A stretch of DNA of 60,000 nucleotides, taken from positions 22,510,501 to 22,570,500 of the forward strand of contig NC_081413.1 of NCBI RefSeq assembly GCF_030272615.1, written 5' to 3'. A model generated the notes under the pieces. It was given only the letters and a program-made list of their open reading frames with translations. It was not told the DNA's origin and searched no databases. The position numbers and the translations under genes were made by a program. Positions 46,889 to 57,909 of this stretch are shown here, in pieces (the first letter of the stretch is position 1; each line of letters starts with the position of its first letter). The stretch comes from Cryptomeria japonica. Lineage: Eukaryota > Streptophyta > Pinopsida > Cupressales > Cupressaceae.

Positions 46889-46900
46889 GCTCTCATACCA
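46889..46900 (-). other. Primer-binding site of element G
   Basis: The minus strand reads TGGTATGAGAGC one base after the LTR; one mismatch to the initiator-Met site. Confidence 0.82.
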
Positions 46901-46901
46901 C

Positions 46902-47245
46902 TGATAGAAATAAAACAGACCAAAACAAAAACAAAGCATGGAGAAAAACAAAGCAGCACACAAGGAAGACAAATTTTTAATTATCAGACCATATTTTCAT
47001 TCTTCCTTTCATACCCAAAATGATTACAAAATGCCTCTTTTAATGGAGATCTTAGATGTTTCTAGAATGGTCAGGAGGTAGCTGGAAACTTCCAGAATTT
47101 TGCATATAAAATAAAGTTTTAACACTATAGAAGGTATGGTGGACAGGTTCGAGTAGATGTTGAAAACAAATCTAAATCTGCTAATTCTGTAAACACCTGT
47201 GCATACGGAGCATGTGGATGGGGTAGGTGAGATTAGACTCCAATA
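46902..47245 (-). repeat. 5' LTR of element G
   Basis: 344 bp, the partner of 45165-45507. It begins TATTGG on the minus strand, one base changed from TGTTGG. Confidence 0.9.
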
Positions 47246-47250
47246 TCACA
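47246..47250. repeat. Target-site duplication of element G, right copy
   Basis: TCACA, identical to 45160-45164. Confidence 0.88.
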
Positions 47251-50169
47251 TAACCTACATAAGTTGATTGAAAGCCATGTGAAGAAATATATGGGAATAA
47301 TTACTCATTAAATAATAAATAAAATATATTCTCCACTAACAATATGCATGATGCAAAAGGTGGCTTTTTTTAACTATTCAGAATCTTCACATATCTCCTT
47401 CTACTTAGTCTTTTCAATGGCCATTTTCTGCAAACTAGCACCCAACATAATAATCTACATGCTTTTTGAGATGTTGGAAGATTATTTGACTAAAAAAAAT
47501 CATTTTGATGGAAATTTTGACTCTTAAATTGGAAAGGCCTTTGATTTCCATTAGATGGCAGTGACTATTGGACTACTACAAATTAGTCTCCTTTTTTAGA
47601 ATAGCTTGTGTATTCTTCATTTAGAATGGCTCGTCTTTCTATCCTAACAATATTCCATGATTCCACAACTTGGTGGTAGCTTCTACATGTAGCAAATATT
47701 TTTAAGATTTCAATTTTTGGGGAGTTTTTATTACAATTTGTACACGTATCCTTGGTGTTGTCCCCATCTAGCAACCCTTCACATTCAAAATAGATGATTT
47801 CTTTGTCTCACAACTTCCTTGTTTCAATTTGTCTCTTTCTTACATGCAAATTACTCTTCTACAAATTGTTTTCCAACAAATGTTCAACTAGTATGTTCAA
47901 CCTTTAAAAATGTTCAAACTTCTTTTTTCAACAATTCCCTGTTATTAGAAACTAACAACTTTAAAACAAATTGCAATTTCCTTCATTTACTATAGTGGCT
48001 ATATTGTAAAATATATCCTTTGGATGCTACTTTATTTTTTTTTACTTCACAACAATTACAACCTTAATTAACTAAGAAGCTTTGTTCTATCTTATGAGTG
48101 TCAATTGTCACCTCCACTTTTTTTTCCACTAAAAAATGGTAAACTCTCAATTTTGAGGTCATCCCTAAACCCAAATTGAAGCCTCGAGGGTTCACTCATG
48201 ATAACCGTCCCTATATATCCTCTCATGGGAAATTAGAGATTTTGTAGTTTGTACTCAAATGTTATAAGGAGTTCTTAAATGTTTCTTATTAAGTCATTAA
48301 ATTTATCAACTTAGTATCCATTATAATAAATAGATAACCACTTATCATCATGTGTTTGTTCCATACTCATCATTAGTGTAAAAACATACACCTATGCATA
48401 TGGGTCATATCATGGATCAAACTTGTCTCAAATGTATCTCATAGATACACAAAGGAATAGCTCATACACATCCCAAGTGCACATGCTAACTAGCTCCAAC
48501 ATACAACACATACATAGTGAGCAACTCCAACATGCATAAAATAATCATAGTTACTAGCTCATACATGCATTACAAAGATAAAAGTCACCAACTCACACAA
48601 AAGCGTTACAAGGATAATAATGACTAGCTCGTGCATGCATCACAATGATAATATTGACTATATCATATATATAATGGCTAACTAACATATGTCCATAATG
48701 CAATCTAGATATAAAAAGAAATGTCAGTGTATTACATACTACACCGTGGGTCCCATTTCTTTCCTTAGTCAAGCATACCATCAAACAATTGGGAAGAGGT
48801 TTCAATGCATCCCATACTTTTCCATGGGTCCATCATCTATCACAATGATTTCCATAGGTATTGAACCAACCTAACCCAATGTCCATTCCAACTTCAATCA
48901 CCTATAGGTCATTGCTAACCCATAATGTGAGTATTTTATAATGCCCTCATGTTATGTATTATATGGGAGGAAAAGGTGGTTTGACCACTTTTCATCTCCC
49001 ATCTTCCTACACCTTTTCATTAGTTGAAAGAGATGATACACTTGGTTTTATTTTTTTAAATATTGTACCTTAATCTTTAACACTCTCTCCCTATAACTAA
49101 TATTAGATTTTTCATTACCAAAAGTGGAAATGTTCATCCTACATAGTTGTAAGAAAGAAAAGTCAACATGTAAAAATCCCATCTAGTGTTAGGAACCTAA
49201 TTCAATGACCCAGAGATGAATTTGATGATGCTTTAATACAAAAAAGATCCTTGCTCTAAGTTATATATTTACTTGTTTCTTTTCTCTTGGTATACTCTTA
49301 AGTTCGTGCTGATTCTTTGGTATATTTAGGGACCCCTATAATATTATTCTAAACAAGATGTTTGAGGTGTTAAATATGCTTCTAGATATATTTGTCCTTA
49401 TCATTCCCAAGTTTTTTAAAATAAAAACACTTCAATTTTTCTTCCTTTGGTTTCCTTTGGCCATATAAGTTTCTATTCTGGTTGTAAGATTATTTGTTCT
49501 ACCCTTTCTTGCTCCACTCATCCTTTTAAAAAAAATTCTCTATTATTTGAAACTTGTTATTTCTCACACCAAACAATAAGTGCTTGCAATTTTCAATAAC
49601 CAATGTGGGTATCTAATTAACTTATCCTTCTCTCTATTTGAGTTGAAAATTAGTTTATCTAGATAATGCAACTTCTAAACTTTCCCAAGAGCCTTTTTGA
49701 TGAAGTACAAGACAAATGCAAACATAATATAGTTAGGACCTAGTTTTGAGAGTATAGAAAGAGTGAACTAATAACCCCCCTTTTCTCTATTCCATATCCT
49801 TTAATTGTAATCTTGGATATTTAAAGATGATGAATAATTCCTCTATGGTCTCAAATGAACTAGAGATTGAACCTATGATCTTATTCTCTAACTTATAATA
49901 TTTTATTTCATTCTTTCTCAAAGAATTTCTTTATTGCACAATATGTACTTCATTGGGTGTAACCAAGGATTCTACATAAAAAAAGGAGTTTAGGAGACAT
50001 AATGAGATACATGAATCTAATGGATTAATCACATTTATTAAACCACTCTTCTTTAGCTTCCTCACTAGTAGATTATTTCTCCATGCTTATTGTTACCCTA
50101 TACAACACTTTATTCTCTAGCACAAGTTCTACTTTGACTTCCCAATCATGAGAGTTAAATGTTGACTTG
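47251..50169. other. AT-rich region, no gene recognised
   Basis: About 2.9 kb with only short ORFs on both strands and no domain I can identify. One small imperfect tandem repeat is present at 48554-48657. It may be old decayed repeat sequence or true intergenic DNA. Confidence 0.5.
48554..48657. repeat. Imperfect tandem repeat, about 35-base unit, three copies
   Basis: Units begin CTAGCTCATACATGCATTAC, CCAACTCACACAAAAGCGTT and CTAGCTCGTGCATGCATCAC, each ending in a GATAA-type tail. Confidence 0.5.
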
Positions 50170-50174
50170 GATGG
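50170..50174. repeat. Target-site duplication of element E, left copy
   Basis: GATGG; repeated at 57664-57668. Confidence 0.88.
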
Positions 50175-51775
50175 TGATAACTCAATGACGAACCACAAGT
50201 ACCAAATCGGTACTGAGGGGGGGGGGTGAATTAGTCCAAACACAAATGTAGTCCAAAACCAATTTGGCAGCAAATACTCCAAATGACTGACAAACAGGGA
50301 TATTGGTAAAACAGAGTGTAACTGGTAACATCCAGTATAGCTCAATCAGTCATGAACCGGTCACTTAATAAGCTTCCCTCTTAGCTCAATACTACAGTAT
50401 CATTATATTCTCATGCATAAACAGGTAAACTTAATCATCAAATCTTCACAACAGTAAGTTCAATATGTTTTATAGACAGACATACAACACAAAACCTTCA
50501 TATGCTTAATAGGTAAAACAAAGCATCACAAGACAAAAGCATTTCACATGACACACATATTTTTCACGTGGAAACCCAACTAGGAAAAACCACGGTGGAG
50601 ATGAATACCCACAAGCTACTTTTTGAACTCTTTAGAAGTCCACTCTGTTAGGAGCCTTGTCCGGTTAAGGACATTACAGTAAGTTTTGGTAGGAACCGAT
50701 CCTGTTATGGATCACTCGGTTAAGGCATACCCGGTTAAGGGTAAAACCCAGTAGGGTCACCTTGTTAGAGGATTTCAAGAACTCAATAGCTGAAAGGATC
50801 TCCTAAGCTCTATGGCTTCTTAGAAATCATTAGCCTCGAGTTACCCGATTAAGGGATTTGAGTCAAGCCGGTTAAGACTACCCGATTTAAGGGATTTTGA
50901 ATCAAGCCAATTAAGGCTACCCTGTTAGGGGATTTTACAACTGTTGAAGTGGTTAGAGATCAACAGGTATTACAATGATCTGTTAACAACACTCAATGCT
51001 AATGCAGATCCGTTTAGGCTCCTCTTTACCTTCTGCACATTCACTTTGCAGGTATCACTTCTCTCCTTTGGTCTGGCAAGAATTACGTATCACTTCCCTT
51101 GGATACACACTCACAACTTTTGCCAACAACCTTAGTAAGAAACAAAACATCGACCTTATAGGAAACATACAGGTCGGTAGCAGAAAAAACTAAACCCTAA
51201 ACCTGTTAGGTTAAGCAATTCAAGCGGTTCAATCGTTACCGTTCAATCATACTGCATTAAATGCAACAATCTTGAATTGATCTCAAGACATTCTCCATCG
51301 TCCATTATCCACTGATTTCTTGGCAACTGATAACCCATCACGCATTATCACCATTTGATAGACTTCACTCATTCCCGAGGTAGATAGGAATAGTCTTCTT
51401 CATGCAAGATCCTTCACCCGCATAGAGGTTATGTGGAAACATGATCTATCCTCCATTATACTGCTAAGTCATCACACTAAGATCACTGATTGAGTCACAC
51501 AGACTTGAGGTACTCCAACCAAAAAGCTTGAAATGGAAGCTACCTACCAACCGGTAGTCATACAATGCTTCCATGTGGCGGTTCCCATAACTACATGCCA
51601 GTTCACCTTGAACAAATATGCAGTTTCACTTTGGCATGTAAACTAGTTCTTACATATGCCGGTTCCTCTCTCTTTTCACCTATCACATGTGGCGGTTCAC
51701 ACCATGTCTCACATTGACATCAATGACAACATACAATATCATTATGTCTTCATGCCAGTTCACATAATGCCAACA
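50175..51775 (-). repeat. 3' LTR of element E
   Basis: On the minus strand it runs TGTTGGCATTATGTGAAC to GAGTTATCA. It carries about eleven units like CCGGTTAAGGG (50640-50940, plus-strand view), the box CACCGTGGTTTTTCCTAGTT with TTTCCACGTG, and a homopolymer of about ten G (50217-50226) facing TGAATTAG. Confidence 0.92.
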
Positions 51776-51960
51776 ATCTCCCCCTTTGGCATTGATGGCA
51801 ATATACAAAGATATCTCTCCACTTCACTCCTTCTCCCCTATTTGCTGCAGATATCTTTTCTGCTTCACTCCTTCTCCCCTTTTGACAACAATGCCAAAGT
51901 GGAGGTACAAGTATCTCTATTCAATCATGCTGCTCCCCCTGAGGAGTAGCATCCGTCAAC
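51776..51960 (-). other. Repeated polypurine tracts of element E
   Basis: Minus-strand tracts: CAGGGGGAGCAGC (about 51930-51942), CAAAAGGGGAGAAGG (about 51869-51883), TAGGGGAGAAGG (about 51829-51840) and the terminal CCAAAGGGGGAGAT (51776-51789) next to the LTR, preceded by GCCATCAATG. Confidence 0.8.
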
Positions 51961-52017
51961 ACATCAATCAACCAAAATTTGTCTTTCTAGTACCTGACTG
52001 ATGTGGAACAATTACTT

Positions 52018-52581
52018 TTAGTTCACCTCCTGAAGGGGCAATACCCCTAGTTCACCTCTCAAATGGACAAATGTTGTCTTCGGGAGAGGCTTGGTGAATA
52101 TGCTTGCTAATTTCTCCTTACTAGACACATGCTCCAGTGCAATCTCTTTATTCTCAACCTTTTCCCTCAAGAAATGATACTTAAGCTCAAAATGCTTGGT
52201 TCTAGAATGTAAAACCAGATTCTTTGATATATTGATAGAACTTGTGTTATCACAAAATATACTTACCAGTTCAGATATAGGGATCTTCAAGCCTTCCAGT
52301 ACATGCTTCATCCAGATTGTCTGAGTGTAGTTCATGAAAGCTGCAACATACTCTGCTTCCGATGTAGACTGAGAGATACAACTCTTCTTTTTACTCATCC
52401 ATGAGACCAGTCTACCACTAAGAAAGAATGCACCACCGGTTGTGCTCTTCCAAGCATCCACATTTCCTGCCCAATTAGCATCTGTGAACACCTTCAGATT
52501 GAAATTATTGTTGTATGGGTACCACAATCCATAGTCAACTGTTCCCTTCAGATACCTAAGAATCCACTTGACTGCAATCAA
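52018..52581 (-). pseudogene. RNase H of element E
   Basis: A 187-residue open block with AVKWILRYLKGTVDYGLWYP, VFTDANWAGNVDAWKSTTGG, TSEAEYVA, FCDNTSSINISKN and ASIFTKPLPKTTFVHLRGEL. The catalytic Asp, Glu and Asp are all present. It removes the RNA strand after copying. It is the 3'-most coding part; after it come only the polypurine tracts. The domain itself looks intact but is cut off from RT by a stop and deletion. Confidence 0.88.
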
Positions 52582-52587
52582 GTGAGA

Positions 52588-53362
52588 TTATCTTGGACTC
52601 TTCTGGAACCTTGTAGTAATACCAACTGCATGTGCAATATCCAGTGCGGAATCATCCTCTCTTGTTAATTTGCAACTGGTCACCATCGGTGTACCAACCG
52701 GTTTGCTATCTTCCATTCCAAATGTCTTTAGTACCTCTTTGACATATTTGGACTGAGTGATAAAGATTCCATCTTCCATCTACTGGATCTATAGTCCAAT
52801 GAAGAACTTAATCTCCCCTATGAGTGACATCTCAAACTCTTTCTTCATCTCCTCCAAAGATGATGTCATCAACAAAAACTTCACAAATCAGGGTCTGATC
52901 TCCTTTAGACTTCAAGTAGATATTGCTATCTTCACTTGTTCTTTCAAATCCAATCCTCACAAGATGGGAATGTAGGCGCTCATACCGTGCCCTAGGTGCT
53001 TGCTTTAGACCATATAATGCTTTATGTAGCCAACATTCCATGTCACTGTCTTCAGATAGGGCAAACCCATCTGGTTGCTCAATATACACCTCCTCTTCAA
53101 GTACACCATTTAGGAATGCAGATTTTACATCCATTTGATATACTTTGAACCTCTTAAAAGCTGCATATACAAGAAGCATACGAACTCCTTCCAATCTGGC
53201 TACAGGTGCAAAGGTTTCTCCATAGTCTTCTCCTTCTTCTTGAGCATATCCTTTGCACACCATTCTAGCTTTATTTCTAATCACTGTGCCATCCTCATTC
53301 AGCTTGTTTCTGAACACCCATTTGGTGCCAATGACATTTTTATGCTCTGGTCTGGGTACCAA
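52588..53362 (-). pseudogene. Reverse transcriptase of element E
   Basis: 52832-53362 encodes [60 protein letters not shown] and the intact catalytic box [11 protein letters not shown]. After stops near 52785-52830, 52588-52779 continues QSKYVKEVLKTFGMEDSKPV. There DDSA is joined directly to LDIAHAVG. Element C has about 24 further codons here, so E carries a small internal deletion. Confidence 0.88.
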
Positions 53363-53519
53363 GGACCATGTACCATTTTTCTTGATCTAGTCAATTTCTT
53401 CTTCCATTGCCTTGATCCAGTCTTCATCTTTATGAGCCTCTTTGAATGATTTAGGCTCAAATTTAGAGATCATACATGAGTTTTCTCTTATCTTTCTTCT
53501 TGTAAGGATTCCTGCATCC

Positions 53520-54605
53520 TTATCACCTATGATCTACTTAGGATCATGATTCAACTTGACATATCGAGGAATGGTCTTAACTGGTTCTTCTTGCTTTTCC
53601 TCTTCATCCTCATCTTCATCAGTATCAACATTCACCGGTTCAGGAACACTGTTACTGGTACTCGGTTGACTAACAACCAGTTCCCAGAAGGTTGCAACCA
53701 GTTCATTTACAGCTTGCTCACTACTGGTTTCCTCAGTCTTCTCAGAGGATTCATCAACTCTTACATTGATGCTTTCCATAATTCTCTGAGTCCTTTTGTT
53801 GTAGCACTTGAAAGCTTTACTCTTGGTGGAATATCCTAGAAATATTCCCTCATCACATTTAGCTTCAAATTTGCCCTGATGTTCACTCCTCTTGATGTAG
53901 CATTTTCTACCAAATAGCTTAAAGTAGTTAACGATAGGTGTCTTACCGGTCCAATACTCATAAGGAGTTTTGTCCTTACCCTTTTTGATGAGTACTCGGT
54001 TCATAGTGTAGACTGCAGTGCTCACCGCTTCTCTCCAAAAGGTGTGACCTACCTTTCCTTGGATCAACATGGTTCTAGCTACTTCAACCATAGTCTGGTT
54101 ATTCCTCTCTGCTAGGCCAATCTGCTATGGAGTTCGAGGGGCAGACAGCTTTCTCTTGATGCTAAATTCTTCACAATACTTGTTGAATTCACCGGAAGTG
54201 AATTCCCCTCCTTGATCAGTTCTGAGACACTTGATCCTTTTGCCGCTTTCCTTCTCCACTAATGCTCTGAAAGCTTTGAATTTCACAAAGGCTTCGGACT
54301 TGTCTTTCAAGAATGTGACCCACATCATTCTGGAGCAGTCATCAGTGAGAATCATGAAGTACCTATCACCCTACACACTTCTAGTTTTCATAGGACCACA
54401 TAGATCAGTATGCACAAGATCAAGCAAATTGTCAGTAGTGAAGAATTTACCTTTAAAGGTTGATGAAGACATTTTCCCCAATTGACACTTTCTGCATAAG
54501 GTATTATCTGGTTTGCTTAGCACCGGCAACCCTCTAACTTCCTTGATCTTACTAGCCTTCACAATGTTATCAAAGTTCACATGGCAGAATCTCCTATGCC
54601 ATATC
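53520..54605 (-). pseudogene. Integrase of element E
   Basis: The zinc-binding N-terminus lies in 54371-54600 (HMNFD or HVNFD, then CRKCQLGKM). The core shows HTDLCGPM, CLRTDQGGEFTSGEFNKYCE (54125-54355) and the Glu in GLAERNNQTMVE just after a stop at about 54128. The C-terminal block 53534-54091 includes FWREAVSTAVYTMNRVLIKK and EGIFLGYSTKSKAFKCYNKR. All catalytic acids are readable, but three stops split the domain. Confidence 0.87.
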
Positions 54606-56013
54606 TAGCTATCATCAAGCTTAGCCATAAGACATGTACTTATATTTGCATTCAGATGAAATAGGTTACCTTTAGTCTGCATGCCGGTGGCCACCAATTT
54701 ACCATCTTTTCCTTTGATTCTGCAAACTCCATTCATGAATTGCAGAGTGAGGCCACTGTCATTTAGCTGGGCAACACTTAGAAGATTGTGTCTAAGACCA
54801 TCAACCCAGTACACATTGTCAGCACTACTCTTTCCATTCAAAGAGATGGATCCTCTGCCTTTGACCATGCATGGTGCATCATTGCCAAAGTGAACCACAC
54901 CACCATCATACTCCTCTAAGGATAGAAACTTGCTCCGGTCACCAGTCATATGGTGAGAACAACCACTATCAATGATCCACTCATTGGAATCATCAAACCA
55001 AGAGACAAGAGCCTTCTTGTCTACCACATCTTCCTTTACAGCAACAAACACAATGTCTTCATTCTCTTCATCTTCTGATTCCTCATCTATGACACCTTCA
55101 TCAACTGCCACAAAATAGTTTCTCCAGTTTCCTCCTTTGAATTTCTTGAACCTTTGCGGTTTATCCTTGTTGTCGCTATTAGCACAATTCATAGCAATAT
55201 GTCCTATCCGGTTACAAGAGAAACATTTCAAAGGTAGCTTACCTTTGTATTTACCAGTTCCTTTTGAGAATTTCCTGGCAAGAAGTGCTTCAAATTCCAT
55301 CAGAAACTCTTCATCATTCATTTCTCTACTCTGATTAGGTTCCCCACTAGTGCTAGCCTCTTTTCCTTTTCTAGAAGGTATAGCAGAGGCTCTAAAAGCT
55401 GATTCTATCTTTTGAACATTGCCATCAAAACTATTTAGCTTATAGGCTATCAACTTGGCTATGATGGAGTCCAAGGACACCTTAGACTTGTCTATTGATC
55501 TCAGCTCCTGAATAGCAGTGACCCTTATTGCATAGCCCGACAACAGTGATCTCAGGACTTTACTTACCATAGTGGAATCTTCTATTTTGCCACCTGCACT
55601 CTTTATTTCTCCAACAACTGTTTTGATTCTTATTCCATACTGCTGAATGGTCTCTCCTTCAACCATCCGCATGTCTTCAAACTTCCCTCTAAGGCTTTCT
55701 TCCTTAGCCTGTTTTACATGCTCATCACCACCACAGATATTTTCAAGAGCATCCCATACCTCTTTAGGATTTGCCTTGTCCTAAACATCAATAAACTCAA
55801 TGTCAAATAGACTACTGATTAGGGCTTCCATGACTTGCCCATTTTCTTGTATCTCTCTTTTTTGGTCATCAGTGAGAGTACCAGTAGGAACAACATATAC
55901 ATTTTCAAAATAACTCTACTGTTGAACACCCATGCTTTTGATGAATATATTCATCCTGTCTTTCCATATACCAATTTTTTTCTTGTTAAACTTTGGACCT
56001 TCCCTCTTCATCA
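54605..56013 (-). pseudogene. Gag and protease of element E
   Basis: The upstream part starts near 56013 (MMKREGPKFNKKK) and has stops at about 55915 and 55780. The 355-residue open block 54605-55672 carries the gag domain (SKVLRSLLSGYAIRVTAIQE), an intact knuckle CFSCNRIGHIAMNC, an acidic linker and the protease site WIIDSGCSHHMTGDRSKFLS. The pre-integrase segment NVYWVDGLRHNLLSVAQLND ends at a stop (54605). Gag packages the RNA and the protease matures it. Confidence 0.88.
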
Positions 56014-56070
56014 TTTGACTAGGATCTTTTCCTCAAGCGGTTAAGCTTACAACATAGAGGACCTAGAGGT

Positions 56071-56082
56071 GCTCTGATACCA
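56071..56082 (-). other. Primer-binding site of element E
   Basis: The minus strand reads TGGTATCAGAGC, an exact initiator-Met tRNA complement, two bases after the LTR end. Confidence 0.92.
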
Positions 56083-56084
56083 AT

Positions 56085-57663
56085 TGATAACTCAATGATG
56101 AACCACAAGTACCAAACCGGTACTGAGAGGGGGGGGGTGAATCAGTACAAACACAAATATAGTCCAAAACCGGTTTGGCAGCAAATACTCCAAATGACTG
56201 ACAAAGAGGGATACTGGTAAAACAGAGTGCAACTGGTAACATCCAGTACAACTCAATCAGTCATGAACTAGTCACTCAATAAGCTTCCCTCTTAGCTCAA
56301 TACTACAGTATCATTATATTCTCATCCATAAATAGGTAAACTTAATCATCAGATCTTCACAACAGTGAGTTCAATATGTTTTATAGACAGGCATAAAACA
56401 CAAAACCTTCATATGCTTAACAAGTAAAACAAAGCATCACAAGACAAAATCATTTCACATGACACACATATTTTTCACGTGAAAACCCAACTGGGAAAAA
56501 CCACGGTGGGGATGAATACCCATGAGCTGCTTTTTGAACTCTTTAGAAGTCCGCTCTGTTAAGAGCCTTGTCTGGTTAAGGACATTACAGTAGGTTCTGG
56601 TAGGAACCGATCCTGTTAGGGATCACCCGGTTAAGGGATACTCGGTAGGGTCACCTTGTTAGAGGATTTCAAGAATTCAATAGCTGAAAGGATCTCCTAA
56701 GCTCTATAGCTTCTTAGAACTCATTAGGCTCGAGTTACCTGGTTAAGGGATTTGAGTCAAGCCGGTTAAGATTACCCGATTTAAGGGATTTTTAATCAAG
56801 CCAGTTAAGGCTCGCCTGCTAGGGGATTTTACAACTATTGAAGTGGTTAGAGATCAACAGGTATTACAATGATCTATTAATAACACTCAATGCTAATTCA
56901 GATCCGTTTAGGCTCCTCTTTACCTTTTGCACATTCACTTTGTAGGTATCACTTCTCTGCTTTGGTCTGGCAAGAATTATGTATCACTTCCCTTGGGTAT
57001 ACACTCACAACTTTTTCCAACAACCGTAGAAAGAAACACAACATCGACCTTATAGGAAACATACAAGTCGGTAGCAAAAAAAACTAAATCCTAAACCTGT
57101 TAGGTTAAGCAATTCAAGTGGTTCAATCCTGACCATTGAATCATACTGCATTAAATGCAACAATCTTGAATCGATCTCAAGACATTCTCCGTCGTCCATT
57201 ATCCACCGATTTCTTGGCGGCTAATAACCCATCATGTGTTATCACCATTTGACAGACTTCACTCATTCCCGAGGTAGATAGGAATAGTCTTCTTCATGCA
57301 AGATCCTTCATGTGCATAGAGATTACGTGGGAACATGATCTGTCCTCCATTATACTGCTAAGTCATCACACTAAGATCACTGATTGACTCACATAGACTT
57401 GAGGTACTCCAACCAGAAATCCTGAAATGGAAGCTACCTACCAACGACTACAATGCTTCCATGTGCCGGTTCCCATAACTACATGCTGGTTCACCTTAAA
57501 CAAATATGTTGCTTCACTTTGGCATGTAAACTAGTTCATACATTTGCCAGTTCCTCTCTCTTTTCACCTATCACATGTGTCGGTTCACACCATGTCTCAC
57601 ATTGACATCAATGACAACATACAATATCATTATGTCTTCATGTCGGTTCACATAATGCCAACA
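56085..57663 (-). repeat. 5' LTR of element E
   Basis: 1579 bp, the partner of 50175-51775, with the same array of CCGGTTAAGGG-type units (56560-56830) and end boxes. Confidence 0.92.
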
Positions 57664-57668
57664 GATGG
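57664..57668. repeat. Target-site duplication of element E, right copy
   Basis: GATGG, identical to 50170-50174. Confidence 0.88.
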
Positions 57669-57909
57669 ATGGTAGAAATTAAATTGTTGCAAAATTAAAG
57701 ATTCAAAAATAAAGGAAGGGTAAGAAAAGTAGAAAGTGCTCAAGAAATATATGATGCCTCAAATTATTTAATATTAGATCCGACCAAATATTAAAACATT
57801 AACTATACAAAAATATAACCTCACTTTAAGATTGTATAAATGTACATAAACCAACAAATTTGTAACCTCTTAGCCTTCATCAAAAGATCCACAACATCTC
57901 TTAATAAGA

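Larger units (their letters stand above)
45165..47245 (-). mobile_element. Element G: compact non-autonomous LTR element encoding a G-patch protein
   Basis: 2081 bp with 343/344-bp LTRs that differ at about 9 positions plus one gap (near 97% identity by eye), TCACA duplications, an initiator-Met-type primer site (46889-46900), a polypurine tract (45508-45517) and one minus-strand reading frame. There is no RT, integrase or protease. Structure and LTR similarity indicate a fairly recent insertion mobilised in trans. Confidence 0.88.
50175..57663 (-). mobile_element. Element E: full-length Ty1/copia (SIRE-like) retrotransposon
   Basis: 7489 bp with LTRs of 1601 and 1579 bp, GATGG duplications, an initiator-Met primer site, gag, protease, integrase, RT, RNase H and repeated polypurine tracts. 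Domains are closely related to those of C and better preserved. Premature stops (near 54605, 54360, 54128, 53534 and 52785) and a small deletion between RT and RNase H mean it no longer codes for a complete polyprotein. The LTRs are over 90% identical by eye. Confidence 0.92.

Noticed and set aside
48361-48960. Possible microsatellite or satellite array
   Set aside because: Only three imperfect 35-base units, too few and too diverged for a satellite.
50640-50940. CRISPR-like repeated units
   Set aside because: Units are degenerate, have no constant spacers and lie in a plant LTR.
53135-53449. Plus-strand ORF of 104 codons
   Set aside because: Antisense of the reverse transcriptase of E.
56071-56082. 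Possible tRNA-Met fragment
   Set aside because: Only the 12-base primer-binding site is present, without a cloverleaf.
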